DNA of 64,000 bases from Roridomyces roridus (GCA_029378245.1 JARKIF010000006.1:62001-126000), one strand, 5' to 3'. Counted from the first letter of the stretch, positions 9,033-21,131 are shown. A program made the numbers and translations. Notes: a model not told the origin generated them from the letters alone.

Positions 9033-10423
9033 CTACACTCTGATTAATACACTGTATCTATTATCCACATGTCCTTCACGCTCTCAATAAATTCATACGA
9101 TCCAACAAACCAACTCCTACCCTCCGCGCGCCCAACTCTTCGTGCTCATCTTCTTGAAGGAGGACCTCAACATCCTATGACACAATTTGACCCGCTCGCT
9201 CGCTGTCCTCAAACAATAATTGCTATTTGCAAGATGATATCAACTTACTATCAGTGAAGACTGGAGACGTCCTGGACTCCTAGCTCTACTACCGGCTCTC
9301 GTTTTGCACCTATACGTCCAACTCGAGTTGGCGACTAGGCTGAGGATTCTCAGTTCTCAGGTGCGTAGTGCATGTCAATGCTCCCTGGCCTCCTTCGCTG
9401 ATTTGAATGTGCACGTCGTCATACCATACATTCAAGTTGTCCCTCACTCTGTAACTGTTCAATCCACCTGTCGCGTCCGCACTCTGTTTGACTGTCGAAC
9501 TCGTGCCGACTATCCGACGCCGGTGTCTGGATTGGGGTCTCATGCCCATGTCGGTCACATACTATCTTTTTTCAAGTGCGCGGAGGACTTGGACGGCAGC
9601 GAGAGCTTCCCCGTACGTGTATTCCTTCCGGAGTCCTGCCCCGTGTGTAACCCTTAGCTCTGGGCTTGACTCCCCCCCTTCTAAGTATCCCTTCTCTTCA
9701 TCTGAATCCTGATGGCATCCGTCATGATGTCCAAACCACCCCAACTCCACCGCACAATTTCCAGAAAACGAAAAGAAGCTTCGTTGCATATAATGAAATC
9801 CCCGATCTAGCCGCGCCGAGTTGCCCCGGTAACTTGCCGTTGGATTCTTGTCTTTCGTCGACTCACAGATCAATGCGTTCGGTAGTCCCTCCATCTTGTG
9901 ACCGCCCGTTGCCAGTGTGTTCATTTCAACAAGTCCGATCTCCCAGAGGGTTGATTGGCTACGTACCAGCGTGGGACGCGGTGACGCTGCATTGCGATTC
10001 CCCATCGCGAATAACATGCATGATTTCCGCAAATGTACTAGCCTCATACTCCGGGTGGGAAATGAGGGGAAATGCCGGCGCCTCCCGCTTCAAGAACAAA
10101 AAGAGGAATTCCCCATCTGTCCGGGTACGGCATGACCGCTCTCATCGTTCATTTCCGCTGCGAACCTGCATCGGAATTCATCGGGTTGGCCTCCCCCTTT
10201 GTGCCTTTCTGAACTGAACCTCCTTTTAAAAGGTGACGCTTTATGACGATCGGTCTCCAAAGAAAATGGATGTCGTCCAATCAGCGGAGATATTTTCGTG
10301 CCGGCAGCCCTAACCCCACCTCTCACGCCACCAACAATATAGACTCACGCTGAAAATGCCCGGCGGCCAGTCCTTCTTTTCTCCCCGCCACTCATTCGCA
10401 ACGCAACGAGAGACATCCCAGCG
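9033..10423. other. 1.4 kb without a supported gene
   Basis: Open frames of 117-183 codons exist on both strands (for example 9666-10217 plus and 9562-10047 minus) but overlap each other, lack domains and have no convincing splice sites. The last 100 bp presumably contain the promoter of the DUF6534 gene. Confidence 0.45.
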
Positions 10424-12298
10424 ATGTCCCCCACCATCGCCAACACCCTTGGCGCGGCCTTCATCGGTTTTGCCTTTAGTTGCGTCGTGTTCGGGATGAA
10501 CACCACGCAGGTCTTGTCGTACCTGCAGAGATATCCGGAGGATCGGCTCGTATACAAGCTCCTGGTGCGTCTGCTGCGTGGTTCTTGCTTTCCAAAAAAC
10601 TCATGGTGTGCTAGGTCTGTTTGATATGGTACGCGAGCAAGTTTCGTTCGCCCAGAGCTTACAGCTGACGCGCACAGGGTGTTGGAGCTGGTGGACCAAG
10701 CTTTCATCGGCCATTCCGTGTACTACTATGTCATACAGTGCGTCCTCACTCTCTCCTGACACAGGGACGCTCAAGGACGAGATAGACATTTCGCCGAACC
10801 ATTCACCCTCCTCACGCAGGCAGTTGTATGGTCGCTCATCGTGCGTCTCCGGTCTTGGGAAATGTTCCACCGCTGTTCTAACTGTTTCCGAGGTCCAATT
10901 GACTATCGGGGTGAGCCGCGGTGCGCCCATACATAATCGACGGTTGTCAATGACGAATAAATAGGCGTTGATTGGGACGATCGTCCGGCTGTGCGTAATA
11001 TCGCCCGCCACTTTGACCGATTCTGATTACCCCGTGTAGATGCTTTGCTATGCGTGTCTGGCGGTGTGAGTTGCGTTTGCGTCACTCTTCCAGCGGAGAC
11101 TTAGCGGTGATACCAGTCAGCGAACAAAATATATTTGTCACCGCAGTCGTGGTATGTCTGCCGAGCGCTCTGCGACTGGGATGTTCAAACTAACTGTCCC
11201 AGGTTGTACTGGCACTCGGAGAGCTCGGTGAGTGTCGCCAATCGCTCAACTCCCTCAACCGACTCATTTTTGTCAGGTCTCTCAATAGGTACGCCGTCGA
11301 CTGCGACCCAAACTCAATTGCGACTCATGACGATCCATCTACAGCATTCACTACGAGAGCGTATGTACCCGCCATTTGACGCAGGTTCAGTCAAATTGAC
11401 ATTGAGTAGCTTCCAGAATCCGTTCGTCGTTACACTGCCGAACCTCAAAGTGAGTATTCATCGGGGTACACGCCGCCTTTGGTTTAATTGCGCTTCTAGC
11501 TCCTTGCGTCGTTCTCTCTCGGCGCGGGAGTCGTCGCGGACGTATTCACTGCCGCGGCGCTGTGCTTCTTCCTACGGAGATTTAGGACTGGTAATAATGC
11601 AAGGTGTGCTGATACGAATGAAGGGGCGACAAATCACTCATGCGTCCAATAGAGCAGACAGCCTCGTCAATACACTGACGATCTACGCTATCAACACGGG
11701 GGTGGTGAGTTCTTTCATGCTTCATCCGACGGTCCTTCCTCACTGGATTCAGTTCACGTCGACCATCAGTCTTCTCACTTTGATATTCGTGAGTTTGTCC
11801 TTCTTTCTCCGAACTCAGTCGGGACCTCACTTGATTATTTTAGTATGATCGGAACCCGGATACGTTCCAATTCATCGGATTTTACTTTGTCTTGAGCAAG
11901 TGTGAGTCGATATCTTGCTTGGCCGCGCGCTGCGCTGACGCGGGGCTTAGTGTACGGCATCTCCTTCCTCTGCACGCTGAATACGCGGCGGATCATTCGT
12001 GGCAAGGGAACCGACCGCGAATACGGTCCCACAACAGGCAGCTCTGGGATCTCGAACAACAGGTTTTACGTCTCCCGTGCTCGACGGGAGGGCAACGTTT
12101 TCCAGCCCAGTGAGGCGGTGAGCTCTGTGTCCAAGGTGCGTACCTATCTCAGCACTGCCCTCTACAATAATAGAAGCACTGGCTAACTGCTTGCAGGGCC
12201 TCGAGATCGGCGTGCATCAAGAAGTTTCCATCAGCACCGACATGGAGCTTTCTCCCACTCAATTCGAGACCCTGTACCCGCATCCGTATGTGCGATGA
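10424..12298 (+). CDS. DUF6534-type integral membrane protein (copy A)
   Basis: Exon 1 (10424-10564) starts MSPTIANTLGAAFIGFAFSC and continues VLSYLQRYPEDRLVYKLL, the typical first transmembrane segment and loop of Agaricomycete DUF6534 proteins. Later short exons give VLELVDQAFIGHSVYYYV (about 10679-10738) and AVVWSLI (about 10821-10841). The C-terminal exons carry LYGISFLCTLNTRRIIRGKG, the family's hallmark last helix followed by a basic Arg-Arg-(I/V)-(L/I/V)-Arg-Gly motif. The last exon ends FETLYPHPYVR at TGA 12296-12298. Introns are about 50-65 nt. Probably about six or seven membrane spans, location plasma or endomembrane, function unknown. I did not resolve every internal exon. Confidence 0.65.
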
Positions 12299-12814
12299 CG
12301 GTAAATCCAGCACTCATGTTTTACTTTCAACTACATACTGTATTTCTGTTCCCTTTCTCTCATCTTCTTTGCTTTCACTCCATTGAACCTTCTGTTGTAT
12401 ATCGTAGTACCACTCCATTCCATCTTTTGGTCCAAACGAAGATCTGCACATTTTTTACGTAGCACAAGAATCTCCTGCCGAAGAACCCGAGAAAAAGGTC
12501 CGAACCTTGGGTGTCCGAAAGGACTGAAAGCGCCCGCGGCACAAGCGACAGACTGAGATTTTCCAGTTTCATCATCGAATCCAACGCTAAGTACTCTAGC
12601 ACTCGGCACGTGATCATCACCGGATCTCCACTCATCAGGCACACAGCAACACACCGCATGGCAAGCTTGATCCCCACCCGATAACACTGCTCTCCATGCA
12701 CATCGCATGTGCTCACAATCCACCTGACGACGGTCGAATGTCTTAAAGCTTCCCGTGGGCCATCTTCCGGGGGCTCCCCAGATCCACGTCGACGAATAGC
12801 CTGACCAGGCCGCC
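12299..12814. other. spacer between the DUF6534 genes
   Basis: A 161-codon minus-strand frame (12331-12816) covers the whole spacer but has no domain and would overlap the next promoter. I treat it as chance. Confidence 0.4.
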
Positions 12815-14631
12815 ATGCCTCCTCCTCCGCAGTTTCAGCAGTTTACGTTTGACAACACCCTCGGAGCGGCGCTGATTGGATTCAGCGTGTCTACTCTGGT
12901 ATTCGGGGTGTACGTACATCGACACTGGGCTCCTTTTGCGCGGCTGACGACTCTCAGTGTGCTGACCCAGGCATGGACGTACTACACTCGGTTCAGCTCT
13001 GATAGCAGATGGGTGCGTCGGCCAAGCCGTCTTTTGAATTGTGCTCATCATAGCGTGTGTCGGATTAGTACCGGATCCTGGTTGCGGTTGTAATGTGCGT
13101 GCTCTGCCCTCCCGAAGCCAATGATGGCTCACGGCGATTTTATAGCTTGCTGGAAAGCGTCGACCAAGCCTTCATCGCCCATTTTGTGTATCACTACCTC
13201 GTCTCTGAAGTCGGGCATCCAGAGGCCGTTTTTTTGGGTACGACAACCTGGTGCGTAGTGCTTCGCTCTTTGTTTAGCACGTTGACTCACTTGCCTGTAG
13301 GTCAATCATCGTGCGTCACACGCTGCCCTCTGGGAGCTTTGAAGCCTCACCGACGAATAGATGCAGCAAGCCCTAGGATCGGTCGTTGGAACGATAGTCA
13401 AATGGTGTGTCCGAGCAGATCTTCCCGAGGCTGAGGATCTGACTTTATTCAGTGTATTTGCGACGCGCGTCTATCGCTGTATGAATTCCTTCCCCATGTG
13501 ATGTACCACAGCAGCTGACGAAGTTTGCAGTTAGCGAGCGGAATATCTGGATTACGGGGACCATCGTAAGTCTTCTTTAACTTTCGTCGACACAGACTCG
13601 TCATGCTAACAACTTTCAGTTATTATTCTCTTTGGGAGGGCTAGGAGTAGCGTTCTGTATGTCTGATGCTTCATTACTCGACCTGCTTTGACTGACCGAC
13701 TGGAATGTAGCCTTTACTGTCCGAGCGTACGTTACATCGTTCATTCGACTAGCGATGTAGGCATACTTAGATGCCTTCCACAGCTTCCAACTGGGAACGC
13801 TGCCAGAAGTGTTCCAGCTTCAGGTACGTCGGTGTCTCTTGCATTGCCACCGACCCTCATTCTTCAATTCCAGACGTTGGTAAACACGTCCCTCGCGCTG
13901 AGTACCTGTACGGATTTCATTACGGCCGCTGCTCTTTGCGTGTATCTCCGCCGCCTGCGGACTGGACACAAAGAGTGAGTCGTGCTGCTGCCCCATCATT
14001 CATCTCCCTCATGTATATCCTCGCAGCGCGGACTCGCTGGTCCGCACTTTGGTGCGAGACGCGATTAACACGGGCAGTGTGACATCGGCGGTCAGTCTCA
14101 CGACAGTCCTTCTTGTGCGTTCGGCTAGCCTCTCGATATCCCACATGCCTATTGATTCCCTACAGTTCAATTTCTTGCCAAAGAACTTTATTTTCGCATC
14201 GACATACTTTTTGCTTTCGAAACGTACGTCTCCACGAGCCTTCCGCAAACTTGGTCTTTGACATTCTTCGATTCTACAGTCTACGCTGTCTCCCTACTCG
14301 CCACGTGAGTTTCCTCCACCGCGTTGCTGCCTCAACTCCAACTGCTCCCAGGTTAAACTCCCGACGCGTCGTCCGCGGGCGAGGCACAGACAAAAACGGC
14401 GGGTCCACCGACTACCCCGCGCGGTCTCAAATCCACGTCATGACGCGTTCCTTGCAAGACGATACCGAGACGAACATCTTCCACCTAGGGACGCGGGTTG
14501 TGCCGTCGATGTACGACCCGGACATGTCCAGCCCACAGACTCAGTGGCAGTACGCCTATCCGTCCCCTGTGGCTGATTTCAAACCCGGCTTCCCACCGCC
14601 GAGTGCTGCGTCGCCTTCAAGTTCGCTGTGA
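12815..14631 (+). CDS. DUF6534-type integral membrane protein (copy B)
   Basis: Starts MPPPPQFQQFTFDNTLGAAL at ATG 12815. A GTACGT donor after FGV spliced to a CTCTCAG acceptor restores VLTQAWTYYTRFSSDSRW, matching copy A. The next exons give YRILVAVV and LESVDQAFIAHFVYHYLVSE. Towards the C terminus QTLVNTSLALSTCTDFITAA and LYAVSLLA plus LNSRRVVRGRGTDKNGG reproduce the family's last helix and basic motif. The cytosolic tail is longer than in copy A and Pro/Ser-rich, ending PPSAASPSSSL at TGA 14629-14631. Same strand and domain layout as copy A, 516 bp downstream, so this is a tandem duplicate that has diverged. Function unknown. Confidence 0.65.
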
Positions 14632-15557
14632 GTTATTGCTTCTTGGCCGTGTGGAATATGGACGCTGAGCAAGACCTCACAGATATCCCTCCCCGCCCCC
14701 TCGGTTTCAGGCTGTTTGATTAGTGCGGAGTCTTTCCCACAGGACACTCACTAGATTTCTTTGCCATTCGTTCATTCCTTGCGTTGTATCAAAAGTGTTG
14801 TATTTCGATCTTTCATTCCAAGTTCTCCTGCATGTTGGCTTACCACCTTCGGTAATCGTTCTGTTCAACTGCCTCTTGTGTGGGACTTTATGGCCATATC
14901 CAAGCACGCCACTGCAGATGTGCATACGGGTGTCCGTTTCAAGGTCGACTTCTTGCGGTGTCGAATGTAGAATTTGTTATCCCAATGCTGTAGCAAGATA
15001 CATCGTCGACGCTGGGATTCGAGCCCGCCGCAGCCCGCGCAACTATGGCAAGGAAAGGTTTTTACTCTAACCTCTGTAAGCCTTCAAGTTTCAACGGTCA
15101 TTAGAAACAAGCGGTTCTAAATACAGTCAGTTTGAGTCTCGGATGGTTCAAAAAAACGCGTTTTCGATGCTATACGACCCTATCTACCGCTGTGTCTGAC
15201 CGAATCACGTTCAACACGGCGGACGCGGGTGGTCGGGAAGCGATACACACAAGACCCGTTCCATACTTGCATTGCAGTAGTCGTTGAAAGTCGGTGTCAC
15301 CTCACCGTTGTCGCAGGCCAATGGGGAAGGTCTGAACCTGTGAGAGATAGTGTAGTTTTTGGGTCGATCTTGAACCCCGTATGCAGTTCCCTGCGTGCGT
15401 GGATGGCGTAGTCCGGGTAGCGCGTAGCTTTACTGGAACCAGAGGCCGGTGTGAGTGTAATTCATTATTCAGCAGAGGCGCGCAGATGGCAGAGGAACTG
15501 GGTGAAGAGTAGAAGATATATTTGCAATACAATACAGAGGCTTGTATACTTGTAAGT

Positions 15558-15594
15558 ATCCATAGCGGCGCGAGCGCCGTTCCCCTACCCTGAT
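15558..15594. repeat. dispersed repeat block 1, copy 1
   Basis: ATCCATAGCGGCGCGAGCGC followed by CGTTCCCCT matches 18857-18892 with a few transitions. It contains a GGCGCGAGCGCC-type inverted core whose changes in the other copy (GGTGC..GCACC) keep base pairing. Confidence 0.6.
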
Positions 15595-15848
15595 GCATCT
15601 GATTTCTTTATTCAATTTCGGTAAGAGCCGGGAGCCGGGAGCCGGGAGTCGGGACTCAACGGGGCCTGGCTAATTTTATGCCGAGCCCTGCCGGCCACTG
15701 GCCGGCCTAGGAGGTGTGATGTGATCGTGATCGGCCAGTTAGAAATGTCGGGGGATCAATGTGGGTCAATGATATCGGGGTCAGGTGCTCTCGTGTGAAG
15801 TCATCCGGATTATGTGATTTGATTGGAAACTTTGGCTGGAGATCACAT

Positions 15849-15881
15849 ATTCAGCCCCTCCTCTTGACAGAGTAGGGGATC
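15849..15881. repeat. dispersed repeat block 2, copy 1
   Basis: ATTCAGCCCC then CCTCTTGACAGAGTAGGGGA matches 19142-19183 exactly except for a 9-nt insertion there. It lies about 290 bp from block 1, as in the other copy (about 300 bp). Confidence 0.65.
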
Positions 15882-16572
15882 AAGCACATCCCGCATTGGA
15901 GGACAGATTGATTCAAAATCAATATCAGTGTCAGATTGGAATGCACACTGCAATCGGACCCACACTAAATTGATGCCTCCAATTATGCCCGGTGCCGGGT
16001 TGCATGTGCATCAATGACTCGATCAATTGATCAGACGTCGCAAATCGTGCCGTGAAGCCGAGGGTCGAAAGTAATAATCACCATTGGATTTGAATGAAAT
16101 TGCCCAGAGATTCCAACTGGATTAGTTTGATGATTTCGGCGCCGGCAGGAACGATAGTTTGAGGCTCTCTCTCTCCTACATATTATGTCTGGTCACCAGA
16201 CCCACCCTGCTCCCGGTTGCGCATCACAATTCACGGCCATCTCATGCTCACGCACGAATCCGGTATGTCCCGAATGTAAGCGACGAACCGCGAGTCGCGA
16301 GTGAGGTCAGTACTTCAGTAGACAAAAGCGAGGCAAGAACGGGGGCGTCGGATGTAAAATATATACTTTGAAAAGGCTGAGAGTAGAAAGTGGAAATTGT
16401 CTATTCAAGGCAGGTTGGTTGGATGGGCTCTACAGACTCGAATACAGAAGAAGCAACAGATTCAAGAGAATGAACCCAAACTGAGTCATCTCCGTCCATC
16501 GACGAGCCTCGCAGGAAATCGGCAGTTGCTCTGCTGTGTTTCAAGGATGAAAATGAGGATATATATGTTGTT

Positions 16573-18560
16573 TTAGCACGCACCAACTTCCGCGACTTCC
16601 CCCTCATCACTACCCTCATCGCCCTTGAGTTCAATTTTATCCGAGATCTCATCGTCGACTGAATAAATGGAAATCAGTGAGAAGGGGAGGTCAGGTTCAA
16701 AAGACGCACCACAAGCAAGTTGCTGCAAGTGGCTTGGAACGAGTTGAAAAAGTGGCTCCTTCAGATGCCGTGCGACATCTTGGGTATATGGATCGAATCC
16801 CTTGCCTCGATGAAGACTAGCCATCGCCACGTATGCGCTGGAACGCCATGACACACCCTGTATCTCTGTTGTGCACGAAATGGCCGGAAAGCCCAGGTGG
16901 CACGCGTCCTCGTCACTGAGACGTTCTTATCCGGTTTCATCGAGGCTCCAATATGCGGGACAGCGAGGCCACCGGAACTCCCAGGGACCAACCTGGAAGT
17001 CGGTTACCGGGGATAGAAACAGGTAGCCTCTGGGGCCGTCGTAGGGAGCCCTATCAAATCGGAGTTGAAATACCACTGATTTTAGATACACTTTGTCTTC
17101 ATGTGAGCCGGGAGCCAACACAAGGCCAAGTCGCTCACCGTATCGTTGGTGCTCGGATGTGATTTGGTGCCGATTGAAAATGTAGTTCGCCTGATTTATC
17201 CACCATCTTTGGTGTTCAAATGGAAGATAAACTGTGATATCCATTGTTCCGATATCACGCGTAGCTGCGCTGATGATTCATGGTCAGAAAGTGTCCATGC
17301 GCACCCAGTGCACTCACCGGGTCCAGCCGTTCTGCATTTTCATGTATTCTGGCACAAAGCCGCCGTTCCAGTCTATCGTAGAATCTGAAACGACCTGGGA
17401 GGACATCTTTGCCAATTCCATATTGAACCAGACATCATCTTGAGATGTTCTATCCACGACTCTTCCCGGATAGACGGTGGATCCTGCAGGGATGCGGAAG
17501 ACGGGGTAATGGGCCAGTAAACCCCACCAGCAATCATACTTTTCGAGGGAAAAAGCAGACAGTATTACCGATTCCGGGTGTGGTTCAAAACAACGGACAT
17601 TGGCCCAGATCGCATGGTCAGGAAGGGTATTTGCGATCGCGAGGTAGTCCGCGGGCCCAGCTGATTTGGTTTTGAAGTCTATGCAGAGTCGACCGCCGCT
17701 ACTTCGAATCCAACTACGGGACTGGATTGATTCCTGAAGAGCCAGTTTCCTAAGTGTTGAAAAACCCCAAGAATTGTGACGACGACTGACCAGCGGGTAA
17801 CATTGTCGTGCCACTGCTTCCCACACATCCTGGGAAATCGGTCAACCAATAGGAGTGGATGCAAGAAACCACACCACATTTTTCAGTCTTTCCTGCAGAA
17901 CAGATATCAACGCGGCTCTCCCGGGGATCTGAGGAACCTACTACGCAGCGGTGCAGGTACAACGTCCAGAGGGGGTGATGGGCACCATACGTCTCACAGC
18001 AGTCGTGGAATGATATCGGTTCTGTGCAAGTTCATCCAATTTGTTCTCTCTGAATATGCAGTACGTACCATCATGGAATATGGTAGCACAAATGCTGTTC
18101 GACGCCGCGGCCGCATAGATTTGGATGAGATTTGGATGGCTGTGCGGGAGTTTTAGCTTTTGTGCCTTCAAAGACTACCCACTGACTGGAAGTTCGAATA
18201 TCTAGATATTTCATGAGACCATGCCTGGATACGATGAACTTCCTTCGACGATCACAGGACGGGGTTATCTCACCTCCTTTGCATCCTCTCCTGTGTACAA
18301 CGCCACAGTCATAGGTGAGTCTCGACCGTCAATCTGAGCCGAATAAATCCGGTATATCTCTCTGGGGCCATTGATCAAGTCGCGCAAGTCGATATCCCCC
18401 ATAAGGATCATCCGAAAGTCCGGACGACTCGGCGGTACATGCTGGATATTGGTTATACTTGTGAACGTGCCGCCAGAGACCTCGAAGTTTTGCGCTTGGG
18501 AGAAAATGGGGGCCCCTTGTCTAATGGTGTCGACTGAGGTAACGCTGACGATGGTAAGAA
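16573..18560 (-). CDS. Agaricomycete-specific hypothetical protein, multi-exon
   Basis: A chain of minus-strand exons reads as one protein. The order is QAQNFEVSGGTFTSITNIQH with PDFRMILMGDIDLRDLI (about 18500-18380), MTVALYTGEDAKE (about 18300), then LPHSHPNLIQIYAAAASN with ATIFHDEP after splicing (18165-17990). These are followed by WIRSSGGRLCIDF (about 17690), a GFVPEY region (17340), VVFQLRFDRAPYDGPRGYLF with WPRCPAYWSLDETG (about 17070-16930), and KGFDPYTQDVARHL (16790). The final exon is acidic and ends at 16573. This order is typical of a large family of uncharacterised mushroom proteins whose centre ('HPN..Q...A......A.(I/V)FHD') recalls a kinase lobe without catalytic residues. The start and several junctions are unresolved. 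Function unknown. Confidence 0.6.
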
Positions 18561-18856
18561 ATGCCTACAGAGATATCTGACAGCCAGTCTGTGTTGCAGG
18601 ATCGTCGCCAGAGCTAGGGATGTCCATGGATGAAGAGGGGAGAGAGAAAGTACTGCTGTGCAAAAGAGCTGTGGGATGAATGAAATGAACGACGCTGTGC
18701 ACACAACCAGTTTGGCCCCCGCACGGACGAGGATTTCGTAACTGACATTCGGCGTCGGCGAATGGACTCTTTTGGTGGTGGGTCGAGGGTCAGGTCGAGG
18801 GATAATGTTCCGGAAGATTCATGATCGGATGGGCAGCAGACAAGCAGCAGATGGAG

Positions 18857-18892
18857 ATCCATAGCGGTGCAAGCACCGTTCCCCTGATCTGG
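18857..18892. repeat. dispersed repeat block 1, copy 2
   Basis: ATCCATAGCGGTGCAAGCAC then CGTTCCCCT; see the copy at 15558. The C-to-T and G-to-A differences are paired across the small inverted core. Confidence 0.6.
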
Positions 18893-19141
18893 TCCCACGT
18901 CGACGAAGTCAGATCAGCACAGCACATCACGGCAACATCGCGGAATACTGACAGGTCCCTGCCGATCCTCTGCCGGCGGGGATATCGGCAATTCCTCCTC
19001 ATCGGAACATCTTCGGAGCCCGGCGTCAGATGTCACAATCTGCACCGTTCTCTCTCGGAGGAGTTTGTGGTGGGTCATGTTCACCTAATAACCATGAGGT
19101 CAACATCATGATTTGATGCATGCACTTGGCAGGAGCTCATT

Positions 19142-19183
19142 CATTCAGCCCCACAGAACCCTCCTCTTGACAGAGTAGGGGAT
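19142..19183. repeat. dispersed repeat block 2, copy 2
   Basis: ATTCAGCCCC, a 9-nt insertion, then CCTCCTCTTGACAGAGTAGG and GGATC. It is the same order and distance from block 1 as at 15.5-15.9 kb, so the two blocks look like conserved ends of one element family. Confidence 0.65.
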
Positions 19184-20361
19184 CTATAGCAACCAAGGAG
19201 GAGGAGGAGGAGGATCTATAACCGCAGCGGTCCCAATGAGGAAATAAGCGGGCTCTGTACCGACACACACGGCCTCGTAATGTATGCTACAGACAACTAC
19301 GTCTCCACATGATTCAACAAGCACCCTCTCACAGGCTTCGAACGCAGAAGGGGTGGAGTTGTGATGCCAGCGGCGGGGTCATATCAGCAAGCCCAATTGG
19401 CACCCAGCCCATTTCCCGTGAATTTGAAATATAAGTAGGCAAGAACGAGGCATTCCCAAGTGATGAGGAGAATTTCAGCCCGCTTTCAAAGCCCCGAGGC
19501 TTCAAGGAATGAAATGAGAGCGAATTGGGAGAGAATCCAAAAGGCTCAAGAGAATCAAGAGAAGAGTAAGCGCCAGCGGAGACCGAGGTGTCCGTAACCA
19601 AGTCCCCTGAATCAACCTCTAGGAGACTGTGAGACAAACGGCCGCTACAGTCAAAGACGCTCCGAAGGACCGTACAATAGGCCTCAAGACCTGCCAGGAC
19701 TACGCCACGGCACTTGGCACCGTGCGCTCTTCGTCTAGTATCGTCTCTAAGGAGCTGAGGAGTCTCCGTGACTTGCTGGGTAGCATCCCAGTCCATCAAG
19801 CAGCAATTGGCGCGTATCTGCCGTCAATGTGTCGTCCAGCGTTTCCCCGACATCGAGGCATTGTCATCCCGACGTCTTTTGAGTTTCGTTAGATCGAGGA
19901 ATTATTGTCTCGACGTCGTGGTAATTTAGGAACATCAGGTTGGCGGGCTGAGTGGCGTTTGCCCGAGAGCCTTGTGCCGTCGATGAGGTGTTCCAGCCTT
20001 TTAGCATGTCACCTCGTGAGTATTTGCGGAGAGTGAGGTCCGTTGGACGGTGTTCGACACCAGCAAGGGTGAGACAGGGTGAGACATGATGGTGGTACAG
20101 GATCTTGAACTGGGAGAAAGGGAGTGGCAATGTTGAATGGGAAATATGAAAATAGGGTAGCGACGAGGGCTTGTTGAGTAGAAACCGTGAATATGCCAAT
20201 ATCCATGACAAAACCTAGGCGGAATCGGACGTCGACCCCGGCCATTTGTGCAAGCCAAAGCCTGGCTATTCAATTTTGGTCCGACGACCGAATGCACACA
20301 CTGCTGCATAATTAAAAGTAATTTACCAACCATTATATCACCACTGCGCGTTGGCCACCGC

Positions 20362-21131
20362 TCAGTCATAATCTGTCCCAACGAACGCATCAATCAGTAT
20401 CTCGCCAGTTAATCGTAGCAGAGTATGTACGCACCATCCGCCAAATAAATCCTTGCAATAATCTCCGCAACAGCCTGCTTCAGCAAGTTCGCCCCCTCGT
20501 CCTCGAGCACGTCGCTATTCCACCGGCCAAGCGGAATGGTCACAGCATCGCTGCTCCGGACGCTAAAGTTGCTCGCATTGCTATCGTTGCTCACGGTGCT
20601 AATGCGCACAGAGGGGACGGTAGGCGATCGCGGGGATATCGGCGTCGGTGGAAGTCCACCGTGGCCAGGGGCAGGCCTAGGCCGGTCCATCAGAGGTGGG
20701 TCGATATCCACTACATCCCCCTCTCCCGTCGTAGCAGCGTAGAAACGGAGTTTCGTGCCAAACGCTGTGACGGCGTAGAGTTTGGGGAGAGGACAAAGGG
20801 GTGCGAGATCACGGAGTCGTCGGCGGGCAGCCGTGTCTACGTCGGCACGCGCGGAAGGCCAGCGGAGGAGGTCGGGTGCAGAAAGTTGGAGGAGGAGGAC
20901 GGGGGAGTTGTTGTACAGTACCGTGAACTCGACGCCTGCGGGTGTGTTGGCAATGGAGGAATGGCGAGGAGGGTAGGAACCCGGGAAGACGATAAAGTTG
21001 GTGTCGGCGGGGAACAGGTGGTACAGAAGTTTGTTGTAAGGCCCGTAAAAGTCAGTGTCGCGGCCCGTTTCAGCGGGGATACCGCGGAAGGGATGGATGA
21101 TGGTTTTGGGCCATGGCGAGGAGGAGGCCAT
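20362..21131 (-). CDS. PD-(D/E)XK-like protein with apparently lost active site
   Basis: Exon 1 (21131-20435) and an 11-nt exon 2 (20372-20362) are joined across a 62-nt intron to 708 nt, 235 residues. The sequence runs DTDFYGPYNKLLYHLFPADT, then GVEFTVLYNNSPVLLLQLS, then ARADVDTAARRRLRDLAPLC and LPKLYAVTAFGTKLRFYAAT. That is the order seen in a large Agaricomycete family with a restriction-nuclease-like core ('D(F/Y).V.FEV....PV...E(I/L)K ... AD.Q.R.R'). Here the E-x-K strand reads Q-L-S, so the metal-binding residues look lost. A Pro/Ser-rich insert (about residues 150-195) interrupts the C-terminal half. The ATG at 21131 follows a TTG codon and is preferred. Homology is inferred from pattern, not proven. 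Confidence 0.55.

Larger units (their letters stand above)
14632..16572. other. intergenic, dispersed repeats, no supported gene
   Basis: Open frames are short. A GCCGGGA tandem run occurs at about 15628-15655. Two blocks (15558-15594 and 15849-15881) recur at 18.9 and 19.2 kb. A tRNA-like T-arm at about 15009-15022 lacks the rest of a cloverleaf. Confidence 0.5.
18561..20361. other. intergenic with dispersed repeats
   Basis: Contains the second copies of blocks 1 and 2, a (GGA)n run at about 19199-19212, and a 156-codon minus-strand frame (19329-19799) with no recognisable domain and no obvious splice partner. No supported gene. Confidence 0.45.

Noticed and set aside
9562..10217. Overlapping 161- and 183-codon frames on opposite strands
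   Set aside because: No domain, hydrophobic pattern or splice signal favours either one.
14998..15040. tRNA-like T-arm (GGGATTCGAGCCC)
   Set aside because: On neither strand could I complete an acceptor stem, D-arm and anticodon stem around it, and the conserved T54 would be missing.
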